Shown in pieces: positions 47,585 to 57,889 of a stretch of DNA of 64,000 bases. Within the stretch, counting starts at the first letter, position 1. Every line of letters begins with the position of its first letter. The stretch lies in the NCBI RefSeq assembly GCF_037176765.1, contig NC_090026.1, positions 130,205,752 to 130,269,751 of the forward strand. The letters run 5' to 3'. The notes under the pieces were generated by a model. The model was given only the letters and a program-made list of their open reading frames with translations. It was not told the origin of the DNA and did not search any database. The position numbers and the translations under genes were made by a program. Origin of the DNA: Anolis sagrei (taxonomy: Eukaryota > Chordata > Lepidosauria > Squamata > Anolidae).

Positions 47585-47654
47585 TATAATAGTGAATTAT
47601 ATATATATAATACTACATATATAATATATTACATTATATATATAATATATATAT
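47331..47654. repeat. AT-rich simple sequence
   Basis: Almost pure A/T with TAATATTAA and (AT)n stretches. It adjoins the 3' end of the Bov-B element. Confidence 0.95.
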
Positions 47655-49378
47655 GTTGTTGTTGTTCATTCGTTCAGTCGTCTCCGACTCTTCGTGACCT
47701 CATGGAGCAGCCCACGCCAGAGCTCCCTGTCAGCCGTCACCACCTCCAGCTCCTTCAAGGTCAGTCCAGTCACTTCAAGGATGCCATCCATCCATCTTGC
47801 CCTTGGTCGGCCCCTCTTCCTTTTGCCTTCCACTTTCCCCAGCATCATTGTCTTCTCCAGGCTTTGCTGTCTCCTCATGATGTGGCCAAAGGACTTCTGC
47901 TTTGTCTCTAGTCTCCTTCCCTCCAATGAGCAGCCGGGCTTTATTTCCTGGAGGATGGACTGGTTGGATCTTCTCGCAGTCCAAGGCACTCTCAGCACTT
48001 TCCTCCAGCACCACAGCTCAAAAGCATCTCTCTTCCTTCGCTCAGCCTTCCCTAAGGTCCAGCTCTCACATCCATAGGTTACTACAGGGAAGACCATGGC
48101 TTTGACTAGGCAATGGATCTTGGTTGCCAGTCTGATGTCTCTACTCTTTACTATTCTATCGAGACTGGACATTGCTCTCCTCCCAAGAAGGAAGCGTCTC
48201 CTGATTTCCTGGCCACAGTCTGCATCTGCAGTCATCTTTGCGCCTAGAAATACAAAGTCTGTCACGGCCTCCACATTTTCTCCCTCTATTTTCCAGTTGT
48301 CAGTCATTCTTGTTGCCATAATCTTGGTTTTTTTGATATTTACCTGCAGCCCGGCTTTTGCGCTTTCTTCTTTCACCTTGATTAGAAGGCTCCTCGGCTC
48401 CTCCTCGCTTTCGGCCATCAGAGTGGTGTCATCTGCATATCTGAGGTTGTTGATGTTTCTTCCAGCAATTTTCACCCCAGCTTTGCATTCCTCAAGCCCC
48501 GCACATCCTCGCATGATGTGTTCTGCATATAAGTTAAAAAGGTTGGGTGAGAGGATGCAGCCTTGCCGTACGCCTTTCCCAATCTTGAACCCGTCTCCTG
48601 TTCCGTGGTCAGTTCTGACTGTTGCCACTTGGTCCTTGTACAGATTCCTCAGGAGAGAGGGAAGGGGGCTTGGGATGCCCATCCCACCAAGAACTTGCCA
48701 CAATTTATTATGATCCACACAGTCAAAGGCTTTAGAATAGTCAATGAAGCAGAAGTAGATGTTTTTCTGAAACTCCCTGCCTTTCTCCATTCTTCAGCTT
48801 CCGGATATTGGCAATCTGGTCTCTGGTTCCTCTGCCTTTTCTAAACCCAGCTTGAACATCTGGCAGCTCTCGCTCCATGTATTGCTGGAGTCTTCCTTGC
48901 AGGATCTTGAGCATTACCTTACTGGCATGAGAAATAAGGGCCACGGTACGGAAGTTGGAGCAGTCTTTCGCATTTCCCTTTTTTGGTATGGGGATATAAG
49001 TGGATTTTTTCCAGTCTGATGGCCATTCTTGTGTTTTCCATATTTGCTGGCATATGGCATGCATCACCTTGACAGCATCATCTTTTAAGATTTTAAACAG
49101 TTCAACTGGGATCCTGTCGTCTCCTGCTGCCTTGTTGTTAGCAATGCTTCTTAAGGCCCATTCCACCTCACTCCTCAGGATGTCTGGTTCTAATTCATTC
49201 ACCACACTGTCAAAACTATCCTCAATATTATTATCCTTCCTATACAGATCTTCTGTATAGTCTCACCACCTTCTCTTCTCTCTTCAGCTTCTGTTAGGTC
49301 CCTGCCATCTTTGTTTCTTATCATACCAATTTTTGCCTGAAATTTACCTCCAATGTTTCTAATTTTCTGGAAGAATAA
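47655..49378 (-). mobile_element. Bov-B (RTE clade) LINE, 3' part
   Basis: Minus frames: 49205-48741 encodes SIANNKAAGDDRIPVELFKI and QAGFRKGRGTRDQIANIR; 48790-47666 encodes FIDYSKAFDCVDHNKLW, GVRQGCILSPNLFNLY, NNLRYADDTTLMAESEEE and the C-terminal RRQQSLEKTMMLGKVEGKRK. A frame change near 48790 separates them. The 3' end carries TTGTTGTTGTT on the plus strand, the Bov-B ACAAC tail. The endonuclease part is missing. Confidence 0.95.
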
Positions 49379-49383
49379 TAATG

Positions 49384-49431
<48 letters not shown>

Positions 49432-50283
49432 TTATATGTATATTTAATATATTATATTATATATTATATAATATTATATTATATTTATTTATTTGGATTG
49501 CTTTTACCCCGCCCTTCTCAACCCCCTAGGGGGGACTCAGGGCGGCTTACAAAAGGCACAATTCGATGCCTAACAATTACAGCATACAGTACACTATACA
49601 ATACACAAATTTACCACATAATATCACAGTTATAACTAATTAAAATTTATACATTATATTATATTATATAATATTTTATATGTATATTTAATATATTTTA
49701 TTATATTTATATATAATATATAATAATATTATATATATTATATAATATAATATTATTAATACAATATAATACTAATTAATAATATATAATATTAATATTA
49801 TATTAATATATAATATTGATACTATATTAATATATAATATTAATATAATAATATTATATATTTATTATATTTATATAATATAATATTATAATAATGAATC
49901 ATATATACATTACATTATATATATAATATTATAATATATTAAATATATATAATATAATATAATAATAATAATATTGAATTATATATATAATATTTTATAT
50001 GTATATTTAATATATTTTATTATATTTATATATAATATATAATAATATTATATATTATATATAATATAATATTAATATATTAATAAATATTAATATAATA
50101 TTAATATAATAACTACTAATATATTACATTAATAATATTATATAATATATAATATATATTATATTATATATATAAATATAATAAAATATATTAAATATAC
50201 ATATAATATATAATTATATATATAATTCATTGTTATTATATTAACATAATATAATATAATATATTAATATAAATATAATATTT
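49379..50283. repeat. AT-rich simple sequence with an L2 3' fragment
   Basis: (TA)n and TAATATAA sequence on both sides of an L2 3' end complement (about 49490-49600, CCCGCCCTTCTCAACCCCCT). Total length about 800 bp of nearly pure A/T. Confidence 0.9.
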
Positions 50284-51205
50284 AGGTAACGGCGCTCCAT
50301 GCAGTCATGCTGGCCACATGACCTTGGAAGGTGTCTACGGACAACGCCGGCTCTTCGGCTTAGAAATGGAGATGAGCACCATCCACCAGACACAATTTAT
50401 TTATTTCATTCACTTATACCCCGCCCTTCTCACCCCGGGGGGGACTCAGGGCGGCTTACAGGGGAAGGCACAATTAGATGCCCAAACACATAACAAATAA
50501 TACAAAAATAACAATTCAACACTTAAGTTAAAAACATCGGTACATAGTAAAATCCTGAAACCTAAAAACAATCTCAAGTCAGGGTCCATATATCAGAGTC
50601 CACAGTCCGATCTACTCCGTTTGTCTTTGTCTATTCCCAGGTCCTTGATTTAATTGTTAGAGTGACCAAAAGCTTGGTCCCACATCCAGGTCTTTAGTTT
50701 TTTCCTAAATGCTAGGAGAGAGGTCGCCGATCTAATCTCCCCGGGGAGTGAGTTCCACAGGCGGGGGGCCGCCACTGAGAAGGCCCTGCTCCTCGTCCCC
50801 GCCAGCCTCGCTTGAGAGACTGGCGGGGTCGAGAGCAGGGCCTCCCCAGAAGATCTTAGACTTCGAGGTGGGACGTAGAGGGAGATCCGTTCGGACAAAT
50901 ACACTGTGCCGGAACCGTATAGGGTTTTATAGGTCAAGACCAGCACTTTAAATTCTGCTCGGAATTGGATTGGCAGCCAGTGGAGCTGACGCAACAGGGG
51001 GGTGGTGTGCTCCCTGTATGTCGCTCCGGTGAGCAACCTGGCTGCTTCTCGCTGTACAAGTTGAAGTTTCCGAGCAGTCTTTAATGGCAACCCCACATAG
51101 AGTGCGTTGCAGTAATCCAGCCGGGATGTGACAAGAGCGTGGACCACCGTGGCCAGATCCGACTTCTGGACTTAATGTCAGGAGACTACCTTTACCTTTA
51201 CCTAT
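50284..51205 (+). mobile_element. tRNA-type SINE body split by an L2 LINE
   Basis: GGTAACGGCGCTCCATGCAG to GATGAGCACCATCCACCAGA (50284-50392) continues at 51168 with CTGGACTTAATGTCAGG and TACCTTTACCTTTACC. The L2 lies between. Confidence 0.75.
50396..51167 (-). mobile_element. L2-type LINE inserted in a SINE
   Basis: Minus frame 51147-50650 (165 codons) encodes [20 protein letters not shown] and [20 protein letters not shown]. Complement of the 3' end at about 50418-50462. Confidence 0.93.
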
Positions 51206-51445
51206 AACATAATATAATATATATAATATAATAATAATATAATATAATATATATAATTAATATAATATAATATAACATAATATAATAATATAATATAATT
51301 AAATAAAATAAATAATATATATAATATAATATAATAATATAATATAATATAATAATTTAATATAATATGACATAATATAATATAATATATTATATATATA
51401 ATAATATAATAATAATGATTCGTTATAGTAATAATCATAATAATC
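51206..51445. repeat. AT-rich simple sequence next to the promoter
   Basis: ATAATATAAT-type sequence stops within about 10 bp of GC-rich promoter DNA, an abrupt change of composition. Confidence 0.95.
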
Positions 51446-51509
51446 TATTTTACAAACCCGCCTGAAACGGAGCAAGAGAGAGCGCACGCGCGGAGGTAGT
51501 TCTCCCTCC

Positions 51510-51523
51510 GTTGCTGTGGCGAC
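51510..51523 (-). promoter_or_regulatory. RFX X-box, proximal to KIF9
   Basis: Minus strand GTCGCC AC AGCAAC fits the X-box consensus GTNRCC, 0-3 bases, RGYAAC without mismatch. RFX factors with FOXJ1 drive motile-cilia genes, which suits KIF9. Confidence 0.8.
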
Positions 51524-51544
51524 CGCCACTTCCTGCGTCTCCCC

Positions 51545-51558
51545 GTTGCCTAGGCGAC
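51545..51558 (-). promoter_or_regulatory. RFX X-box, second copy
   Basis: Minus strand GTCGCC TA GGCAAC is a perfect, almost palindromic X-box, 35 bp from the first. Confidence 0.85.
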
Positions 51559-51596
51559 GCCCGCTTCCTTCCCTTCCCAAAACCCCGCCCTCCCGG

Positions 51597-51604
51597 TGAC
51601 GTCA
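51597..51604. promoter_or_regulatory. CRE, TGACGTCA
   Basis: Perfect 8-bp CREB/ATF palindrome inside the CpG-rich region. Confidence 0.8.
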
Positions 51605-51665
51605 GGCGAGGCTTCAAAGCGCAAAGGGGGCGGGGCGTCAGGCACAGAAGGGAGGAGGATGTCAA

Positions 51666-51680
51666 TGATGTCACTTCCGG
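51666..51680 (+). promoter_or_regulatory. CRE-like site overlapping an ETS site
   Basis: TGATGTCA (51666-51673) runs into ACTTCCGG (51673-51680), an ETS/GABP consensus. Position about 100 bp before the KLHL18 ATG suits a start-site-proximal element. Confidence 0.65.
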
Positions 51681-51772
51681 CGTTTCTCTCACTCTCTCAG
51701 TGAAAGCGGTGCGGCGACGGTGGCCGAGCGGGGCCAAGCCGAGGAGAAGGAGGAGGAGGTGGTGCTGCCGCC

Positions 51773-51913
51773 ATGCTGGAGACGGCGGGCCCGGATCCGG
51801 AGCTGGACCCGGAGGATTTGGTCCACTTCTCGGTGGGGGACTTGCCCAGCCGGGGCTACGGCGTGATGGGAGAGATACGCAGGCAAGGGAAGCTCTGCGA
51901 CGTCACCCTCAAG
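51773..51913 (+). CDS. KLHL18: Kelch-like protein 18, coding exon 1 (47 codons)
   Basis: KLHL18 is a BTB-BACK-Kelch substrate adaptor for CUL3 ubiquitin ligase. This exon encodes the N-terminus up to the start of the BTB domain: [18 protein letters not shown] and [15 protein letters not shown], nearly identical to human [34 protein letters not shown]. The ATG has a strong context (GCCGCCATG). Donor CTCAAG|GTAAGG at 51914. No later exon (BTB core, BACK, Kelch repeats) was found up to 64000, so intron 1 exceeds 12 kb. It faces KIF9 head to head, as in human. Confidence 0.96.
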
Positions 51914-51953
51914 GTAAGGAAGGCCTCAGCAGGCCAGTTTGGGCCCTCCCTCC

Positions 51954-52103
51954 TTGTATGAGTTTGGGACTACAACTCCCACAATTCCTCACAGCCTCAG
52001 TCCCCTTCTTTTTCCCCCTCAGCCGCTTAAGCGGCTGAGGGGGAAAAGGAAGGGGCCTGAGGCTGTGAGGAATTGTGGGAGTTGTAGTCCCAAACTCATA
52101 CAA
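51954..52103. mobile_element. Near-perfect palindrome, 75-bp arms
   Basis: Arms 51954-52028 and 52029-52103 are reverse complements with two mismatches and no loop (centre CGCTTAAGCG). The outer part holds ACAACTCCCACAATTCCT, shared with other MITEs here. Starts 41 bp after the KLHL18 exon 1 donor. Probably a MITE. Confidence 0.9.
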
Positions 52104-52184
52104 ACAGGTTGGGTCCCTAGGTGACTGTGGAGCCCTATTCTTGACCTGCATCTTCTCCCACAGTGAGGGCATCGGTTTCAAAGT

Positions 52185-53735
52185 GGAAGTCAGCCCCAGT
52201 CGGGGTTGGCTTGACATGCCTTCCTCTTGGCACGCTTCTCTTTTTCGCCCTCTTCAAATTCTACAGCACTGCTGGTCACAGCTGACCTCCAGCTGGAGCG
52301 GTCAAGGGCCAGGACTTCCCAGTTCTCAGTGTCTATGCCAGAGTTTTTAAGGTTGGCTTTGAGCCCATCTTTCAATCTCTTTTCCTGCCCACCATAATTC
52401 CGTTTTCCCTTCTCGAGTTCGGAGTAGAGCAACTGCTTTGGGAGACAGTGGTCGAGCATCCGGATAACGTGAGTTGATGGTGGAGGACGATCGCTTCAAT
52501 GCTGGTGGTCTTTGCTTCTTCCAGCACGCTGACGTTTGTCCGCTTGTCTATCAAAGAGATTTGCAGGATTTTCCGGAGGCAGCGCTGATGGAATCGTTCC
52601 AGGAATTGCATGTGACGTCTGTAGACAGTCCACGTTTTGCAGGTGTATAGCAGGGTTGGGAGGACAATAGCTTTATAGACAAGCACCTTGGTATCCCTAC
52701 AGGTGTCTCAGTCCTCAAACACTCTCTGCTTCATTCGGAAAAATGCTGCACTCGCAGAGCTCAGGCGGTGTTGTATTTCAGTGTCCATGTTGACTTCTGT
52801 AAACAGTCCACTTCTTGCAGGTGTATAGCAGGGTTGGGAAGACAATGGCTTTATAAACAAGCACCTTAGTATCCCATTTGTCCACCTGTCTTCCCAAGAG
52901 ATTTGCAGGATTTTCCGGAGGCAGCGCTGATGGAATCGTTCCAGGAGTTGCATGTGACATCTGTAGACAGTCCACGTTTCGCAGGTGTATAGCAGGGTTG
53001 GGAGGACAGTAGCTTTATAAATAAGCACCTTGGTATCCCTACAGATGTCCCGGTCCTCAAATACTCTCTGTTTCATTCGGAAGAATGCTGCACTTGCAGA
53101 GCTCGGGTGGTGTTGTATTTCAGTGTCAATGATGACTTCTGTAGACAGTCCACGTCTCGCAGGCGTATAGCAGGGTTGGGAGGAGAAGGGCTTTATAAAC
53201 AAGCACCTTGGTATCCCTACGGATGTCCTGGTCCTCAAACACTCTCTGCTTCATTCGGAAAAATGCTGCGCTCACAGAGCTCAGGTGGTGGTGTATTTCA
53301 GTGTCAATGTTGACTTTGGTGGAGAGGTGGCTGTCAAGGTAGCGGAAATGGTCCACGTTTTCTAATGTTACACCATTAAGCTGTATTTCTGGCATTGGAG
53401 AGGGAGTGGCCGGTGACTGCTGGAAGAGCACTTTGGTTTTCTCGATATTTAATGACAGGCCGAGCTTCTCGTATGCTTCTGCAAAGGTGTTTAGAGTGGC
53501 ATTCTTCTGAATGCACACAGATGACGTTATCCTCAGTATACTGGAATTCTGTAACAGATGTTGTTGTGACCTTAGTTTTAGCTTTCAGTCTGCCGAGGGT
53601 AAATAGCTTGCTGATAGATGATTTCCACTCCGGTGGGGATCTTCCCATCAACAAGGTGAAGTATCAGAGCGATGAAGATGGAGAATAAAGTTGGGGCAAT
53701 AACACATCCCTGTTTGACACCTGATTCCATCTTAA
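52185..53735 (-). mobile_element. Non-LTR LINE with internally duplicated reverse-transcriptase end
   Basis: Minus frames carry GVKQGCVIAPTLFSIF, a YADD-like FQYTEDN, LGLSLNIEKTKVLF and LYTCETWTVYRCHMQLLERF. The stretch from FFRMKQRVFED to TWTVYR occurs about four times in tandem (roughly 52620-53290). The element continues to a C-terminal end near 52190. Clade not resolved. Confidence 0.8.
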
Positions 53736-53759
53736 ATGGGTCACTTTGGGAGCCATTGC

Positions 53760-54110
53760 TGTCCAATCCCAGGTGACAGCAGGATTGAAGAGAAACAACC
53801 AGAAAAGCTGACACGATGTGAGGATGTAAAAATCGAATTGCAAAGACTCTGGCACAAGCCAGTAAAGGTGGTCCCATTGGTGGTCAGCACACTGGGTGCA
53901 GTGCCTCAAGACCTTGGCCTGCACTTAAACACAGTCTGCACTAACAAAATTACCACCTGCCAGCTGCAGAAGGCCACCTTACTGGGATCTGATACATCAC
54001 ACAGTCCTAGGCACTTGGGAAGTGTCCGACGTGTGATCCAATACAACAGTCACCAGAGTGATCTTGTTTGCAGGGGACTCATCTTGTTGTGTTTCCAACT
54101 GACAAAATAC
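53760..54110 (+). mobile_element. R4/Dong-like LINE 3' fragment, third copy
   Basis: Frame IEEKQPEKLTRCEDVKIELQ, then VKVVPLVVSTLGAV and [11 protein letters not shown]. End CTTGTTGTGTTTCCAAC. It lacks the TAA array because a Penelope piece follows at once. Confidence 0.65.
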
Positions 54111-54111
54111 C

Positions 54112-54360
54112 CAGTGCATAGGGATCACCAAATGCAGCATTGCCCAGGCACAAATCAAAGAACACAAAAGGCACTGCAGACACATTCAGCCAGAGAAGTC
54201 AGCCATACCAGAGCATTTGATGAACCAACCTGGACGCGGAATATTATTTGAGAACACAGACATTCTAGACACCATGTCAAACTACACAGAGATGCCCCTG
54301 AAATCCACAGGCATGTGAACAATCTCAACAGAAAGGGCATTCCATAGACATATATACTCC
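54112..54360 (+). mobile_element. Penelope-like GIY-YIG endonuclease fragment
   Basis: IAQAQIKEHKRHCRHIQPEK-like reading with [16 protein letters not shown] matches 29400-29640. Several frame changes. Ends near the CR1 junction. Confidence 0.75.
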
Positions 54361-54363
54361 TCT

Positions 54364-54808
54364 TGCTTAAAGAATCATAGAATCAAAGAGTTGGAAGAGA
54401 CCTCATGGGCCATCCAGTCCAACCCCATTCTGCCAAGAAGCAGGAATGTTGCATTCAAATCATCCCTGACAGATGGCCATCCAGCCTCTGTTTAAAAGCT
54501 TCCAAAGAAGGAGCCTCCACCACACTCCGGGGCAGAGAGTTCCACTGCTGAACGGCTCTCACAGTCAGGAAGTTCTTCCTCATGTTCAGATGGAATCTCC
54601 TCTTTTGTAGTTCGAAGCCATTGTTCCATTGCGTCCTAGTCTCCGAGGAAACAGAAAACAAGCTTGCTCCTTCCTCCCTGTGGCTTCCTCTCACATATTT
54701 ATATATGACTATCATATCTCCTCTCAGCCTTCTCTTCTTCAGACTAAACATGCCGAGCTCCTTAAGCCGCTCCTCATAGGGCTTCTTCTCCAGACCCTTG
54801 ATCATTTT
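54364..54808 (-). mobile_element. CR1 LINE 3' part
   Basis: Minus frame 54805-54455 (116 codons) encodes [40 protein letters not shown] and LDGHLSGMI. The 3' end AATCATAGAATC lies at 54366. Confidence 0.93.
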
Positions 54809-54834
54809 ACTATCAGATTACTATCAGATCCTTG

Positions 54835-54925
54835 GAAGATGCTAGCCACAGATGCAGGCAAAACATCAGGAGAATATGCTGCTAGAACACATTGGCCAGA
54901 CAGCCCGGAAGCCACGCAACACACC
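54835..54925 (+). mobile_element. Penelope-like terminal scrap
   Basis: GATGCTAGCCACAGATGCAG and GCAAAACATCAGGAGAATA, reverse of the piece at 17425. Confidence 0.6.
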
Positions 54926-54929
54926 AACT

Positions 54930-55295
54930 CCCATTCCCTTTGGTTATTTGCCCTGCAGACTGGGAACGATGGGAATGGTAACCCAACATTATTTATGCCT
55001 CTGAGGTTAGGGAAAGGTTAAAATGCTTTTTAAAGTCAGGCATCATATCCACAAGCCTTGGATCTATATTCAAACCCCGCTGATTGACCATAACAAACTA
55101 CATCTGTATCACTGATGGCAGCTCTTGTCATGTTGTCTAATGATGAATAATACGGGAGTTGTATTCCAGCATTTGGAGGAGGGCCACATAAAAGGAAATG
55201 GAGGAATGGATGTTGCCCAAGAGCCTTGAGTTTGACACCTCTGCATCAATAATCTTCCTCTCTTCTGCTTTGACAGGCCTCATTTTGGAATATTT
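54930..55295. other. KLHL18 intron 1, unassigned
   Basis: No repeat or exon recognised. Confidence 0.45.
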
Positions 55296-55490
55296 ATTTA
55301 TTTATTTCAGTTATTTCTACCCCGCCCTTCCCACCTCGGAGGGGACTCAGGGCGGCTTACAAAGGCACAATTTGATGCCGGCATCAACATAACAGTAGAA
55401 TAAAAACAATATAGCAGCAATTAAACAATTAACAATCAGTTTCTACATTGCAACAATAAAACCAAAAAACCAATAAAACCAATTTCACCT
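55296..55490 (-). mobile_element. L2-type LINE 3' end
   Basis: CCCGCCCTTCCCACCTCGGA and GGGGACTCAGGGCGGCTTAC on the plus strand, complement of the L2 3' end. Confidence 0.8.
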
Positions 55491-55499
55491 AATTAACGC

Positions 55500-56160
55500 T
55501 CAGCATTCGGAATAATACTGTGTCCAATTCTGGGCAAAGCTGTTCAAGAAGGAGATGGACAGTGAGACAAAAGGTCTTTAGAGAAGGGCGACCAAAATGA
55601 CCTAAGGACTGGAAACTATGAATAAATGAAAAAGTGCTGGCGACTTTCTCTGACTGTGCTCTAGCGAGTGTCCTAACCTACTGCATCTGTGCATGGTTTG
55701 GCAACTGCACAGTGGCAGATAGGAAAGTGCTCCAAAGGGTCACCATCTCTGCACAGAGAAATGTTGGTTGCCCTCTTTCTCCCCTCTTTGGAAGAACTTT
55801 ATAGGTTCCGCAACCTTATGAAAGCTCTGAACATTCTTGGGGATCCATCTTGCCCAGCATATTCTCTTTTTGAAGTATTACCACCTAGCAAACAGTTCAG
55901 GGTGACAAAGACAAGGGTAAACAGACCGAGGGCCCTCCCACACAGCCATATAACCCAGAATATCAAGACAGAAAATCCCACAATATCTGCTTTGAACAGG
56001 GTTATGTGATTCCACACTGACATATATTCCAGTTCAAAGCAGAAAATGTGGGATTTTATTTAGCTGTGTGGAAGGAGCCTGAGAGTTGTAACTGGTGTGT
56101 GCTGAGGAAGGCATTTAATGTCGTTGTGCAATAGCACAATAACAATAAAGCTATTCTATT
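55500..56160 (+). mobile_element. LINE 3' end with TTCTATTCT terminus, split by a MITE
   Basis: Plus frames give VSLTVL-type RT remnants (CIWCLATAQ region near 55680) and SALNILGDPSCPAYSLFEVL-like sequence. The end ATGTCGTTGTGCAATAGC with AATAAAGCTATTCTATTCT is typical of fish and reptile LINEs. A palindromic MITE lies at about 55927-56092. Confidence 0.6.
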
Positions 56161-56275
56161 CTGTGAATCCCCCTGAGAAGCGCCTTGGGGAGCTGTGTCC
56201 ATTTAACTTGGGAAAGATAAAGTTGAATGGGAACACAAGAGCGATGATTAAATACTCTGAGGGAATGCCATAGTG

Positions 56276-57120
56276 CAGTGTTTCTCAACCTGGGGGTCGG
56301 GAGCCCGGTGGGGGTGGGGTCGCCAAAGACCATGAGACAACACAGTATTTTCTGTTGGTCTTTGTGGTTCTGTTTAGGAAGTTTGGCCCAATTCTATCGT
56401 TGATGGGATTCAGAATTCTCTTTGATTGTAGGTGAACTATAAATTCCAGCAACTACAACTCCCAAATTCCCCAAACTCCACCAGTGTTCACATTTGGGCA
56501 TATTGAGTATCCGTGCCAAGTTTGGTCCAGACCCATCATTCTTTGAGTTGGGTTGTTGTAGGTTTTTTCGGGCTGTATGGCCATGTTCTAGAGGCATTCT
56601 CTCCTGATGTTTCGCCTGCATCTATGGCAAGCATCCTCAGAGGTAGTGAGGTCTGTTGGAAGTAGGAAAAAGGGGTTTATATATCTGTGGAATTCTTTGA
56701 GTTCACAGTGCTCTCTGGATGGAGGCGATCTACAACTCCAAAACTCAAGGTCTTCCAGTATTTTCTGTTGGTCATGGGAGTCCTGTGTGCCAAGTTCGGT
56801 TCAATTCCATGGTTGGTGGAGTTCAGAATGCTCTTTGATTGTAGGTTAACTATAAATCCCAGCAACCACAACTCCCAAATGACAAAACCAGCCCCACCCC
56901 CATCCCCACCAGCATTCAAATTTGGACGTGTCGGGTTTTTGTACCAAATTTAGTCCAATAAATGAAAATACATCCTGCATATCATATATTTACATTACAA
57001 TTCATTGGAGCAAAATTACAGTTACGAAGTAGCAATGAAAATAATGTGATGGTTGGGGGTCACCAGAACATGGGGAACTGTATTCAGGGGTCGCGACATT
57101 AGGAAGGATGAGAAACACAG
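56276..57120. mobile_element. Non-autonomous hAT with perfect CCATAGTG duplication
   Basis: CAGTGTTTCTCAACCTGGGG to AGGATGAGAAACACAG, flanked by CCATAGTG (56268-56275, 57121-57128). SPIN-like GGGGTCGCCAAAGACCAT. It carries a Penelope terminus (56551-56690) flanked by ATTCTTTGAGTT on both sides. Confidence 0.92.
56551..56690 (+). mobile_element. Penelope-like terminus with 12-bp duplication
   Basis: GGGTTGTTGTAGG to ATATATCTGTGG, with ATTCTTTGAGTT directly before and after (about 56539-56550 and 56692-56703). On the minus strand the hammerhead CTGAGGA box and stem II are intact (56608-56642), but the cleavage box reads GAAACATC. Confidence 0.85.
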
Positions 57121-57299
57121 CCATAGTGAGAAGGGGGGCAGCTTATTTTCAGAGACAAGGACACAGCAATGAATTGAAGATACAAGAAAAGAGATTCCAC
57201 TAGAATATTAGGAAAAATGTTGTGGAAGCAAGAGTTGTTTGACAGTGGAATATGCTACTGTCTGGGAATGTGTTTGAGTCTCCTTTCTGCTTGAGTTTT

Positions 57300-57885
57300 G
57301 TCACCGTCTAATATCCAAACCTATTCGTTAGCTGACGATCTGAAGTGCGAATAATGGCAACATTAGACTAGCAAAAGAGGAGGTTGAGGCTATTGTTTAA
57401 GATTGTTTTTGTGGCCAAATCCTTGGAGTGAGAATGTTGTGAATCCCATCTTGCGTTTCCCTTCCCAGCGTTTTGCAACTATTCTAATATCATGGCACCT
57501 TGTTTGACCAGATTCTCCTCTTCATTCTGCCCGATGATTATAGTCCTGCAGCGATGACTTAAGTCCCAAATAATGGGAGCAACCACTTTTGCATAGCCTT
57601 ACCCTTGGAGTCACCGCAAAGCCTGCAATCTCTTAGGAATGTGTCGCAGGTTATTCAAGAAGTTTTCGAGCTCCAGGTTGGGGGCAGCGGTAATTCATCG
57701 CTGTGCATGATTTATATGTTTTTGGGTGGTCTGTGGATGTTGGGTTTGGATGCCAGCCCAGCCTCATCCCTTGCACACCAACCAAAGCAGCCTGTGTGGC
57801 TCCAGCATATGGGATAACCAACTCCAGAATGATCCTGAAAATGAATACTTACCTCCTTCTCAGTGCATTGTTAGTACAAAGCAGA
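57300..57885. other. KLHL18 intron 1, unassigned, apparently unique
   Basis: No repeat or exon recognised in this nearly 600-bp stretch. Confidence 0.45.
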
Positions 57886-57889
57886 GTTT

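Larger units (their letters stand above)
51450..51772. promoter_or_regulatory. CpG-rich bidirectional promoter of KIF9 and KLHL18
   Basis: About 320 bp rich in CpG lies between the AT-rich KIF9 intron side and the KLHL18 start codon. It has no TATA box near the likely starts and carries GC boxes (for example 51626-51636), two X-boxes, a CRE, ETS sites and an NRF1-like GCGCACGCGC (51482-51491). KIF9 must start here or nearby, because its first coding exon has an acceptor; the noncoding exon could not be bounded. Confidence 0.85.
56161..57290 (+). mobile_element. CR1-like fragment split by a hAT
   Basis: AAATACTCTGAGGGAATGCC before the hAT and AGGGGGGCAGCTTATTTTC, GATTCCACTAGAATATTAGG after it read as one CR1-like stretch. 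Confidence 0.6.

Noticed and set aside
47694-48713. Long plus-strand frames opposite Bov-B
   Set aside because: Antisense shadows of the Bov-B reverse transcriptase.
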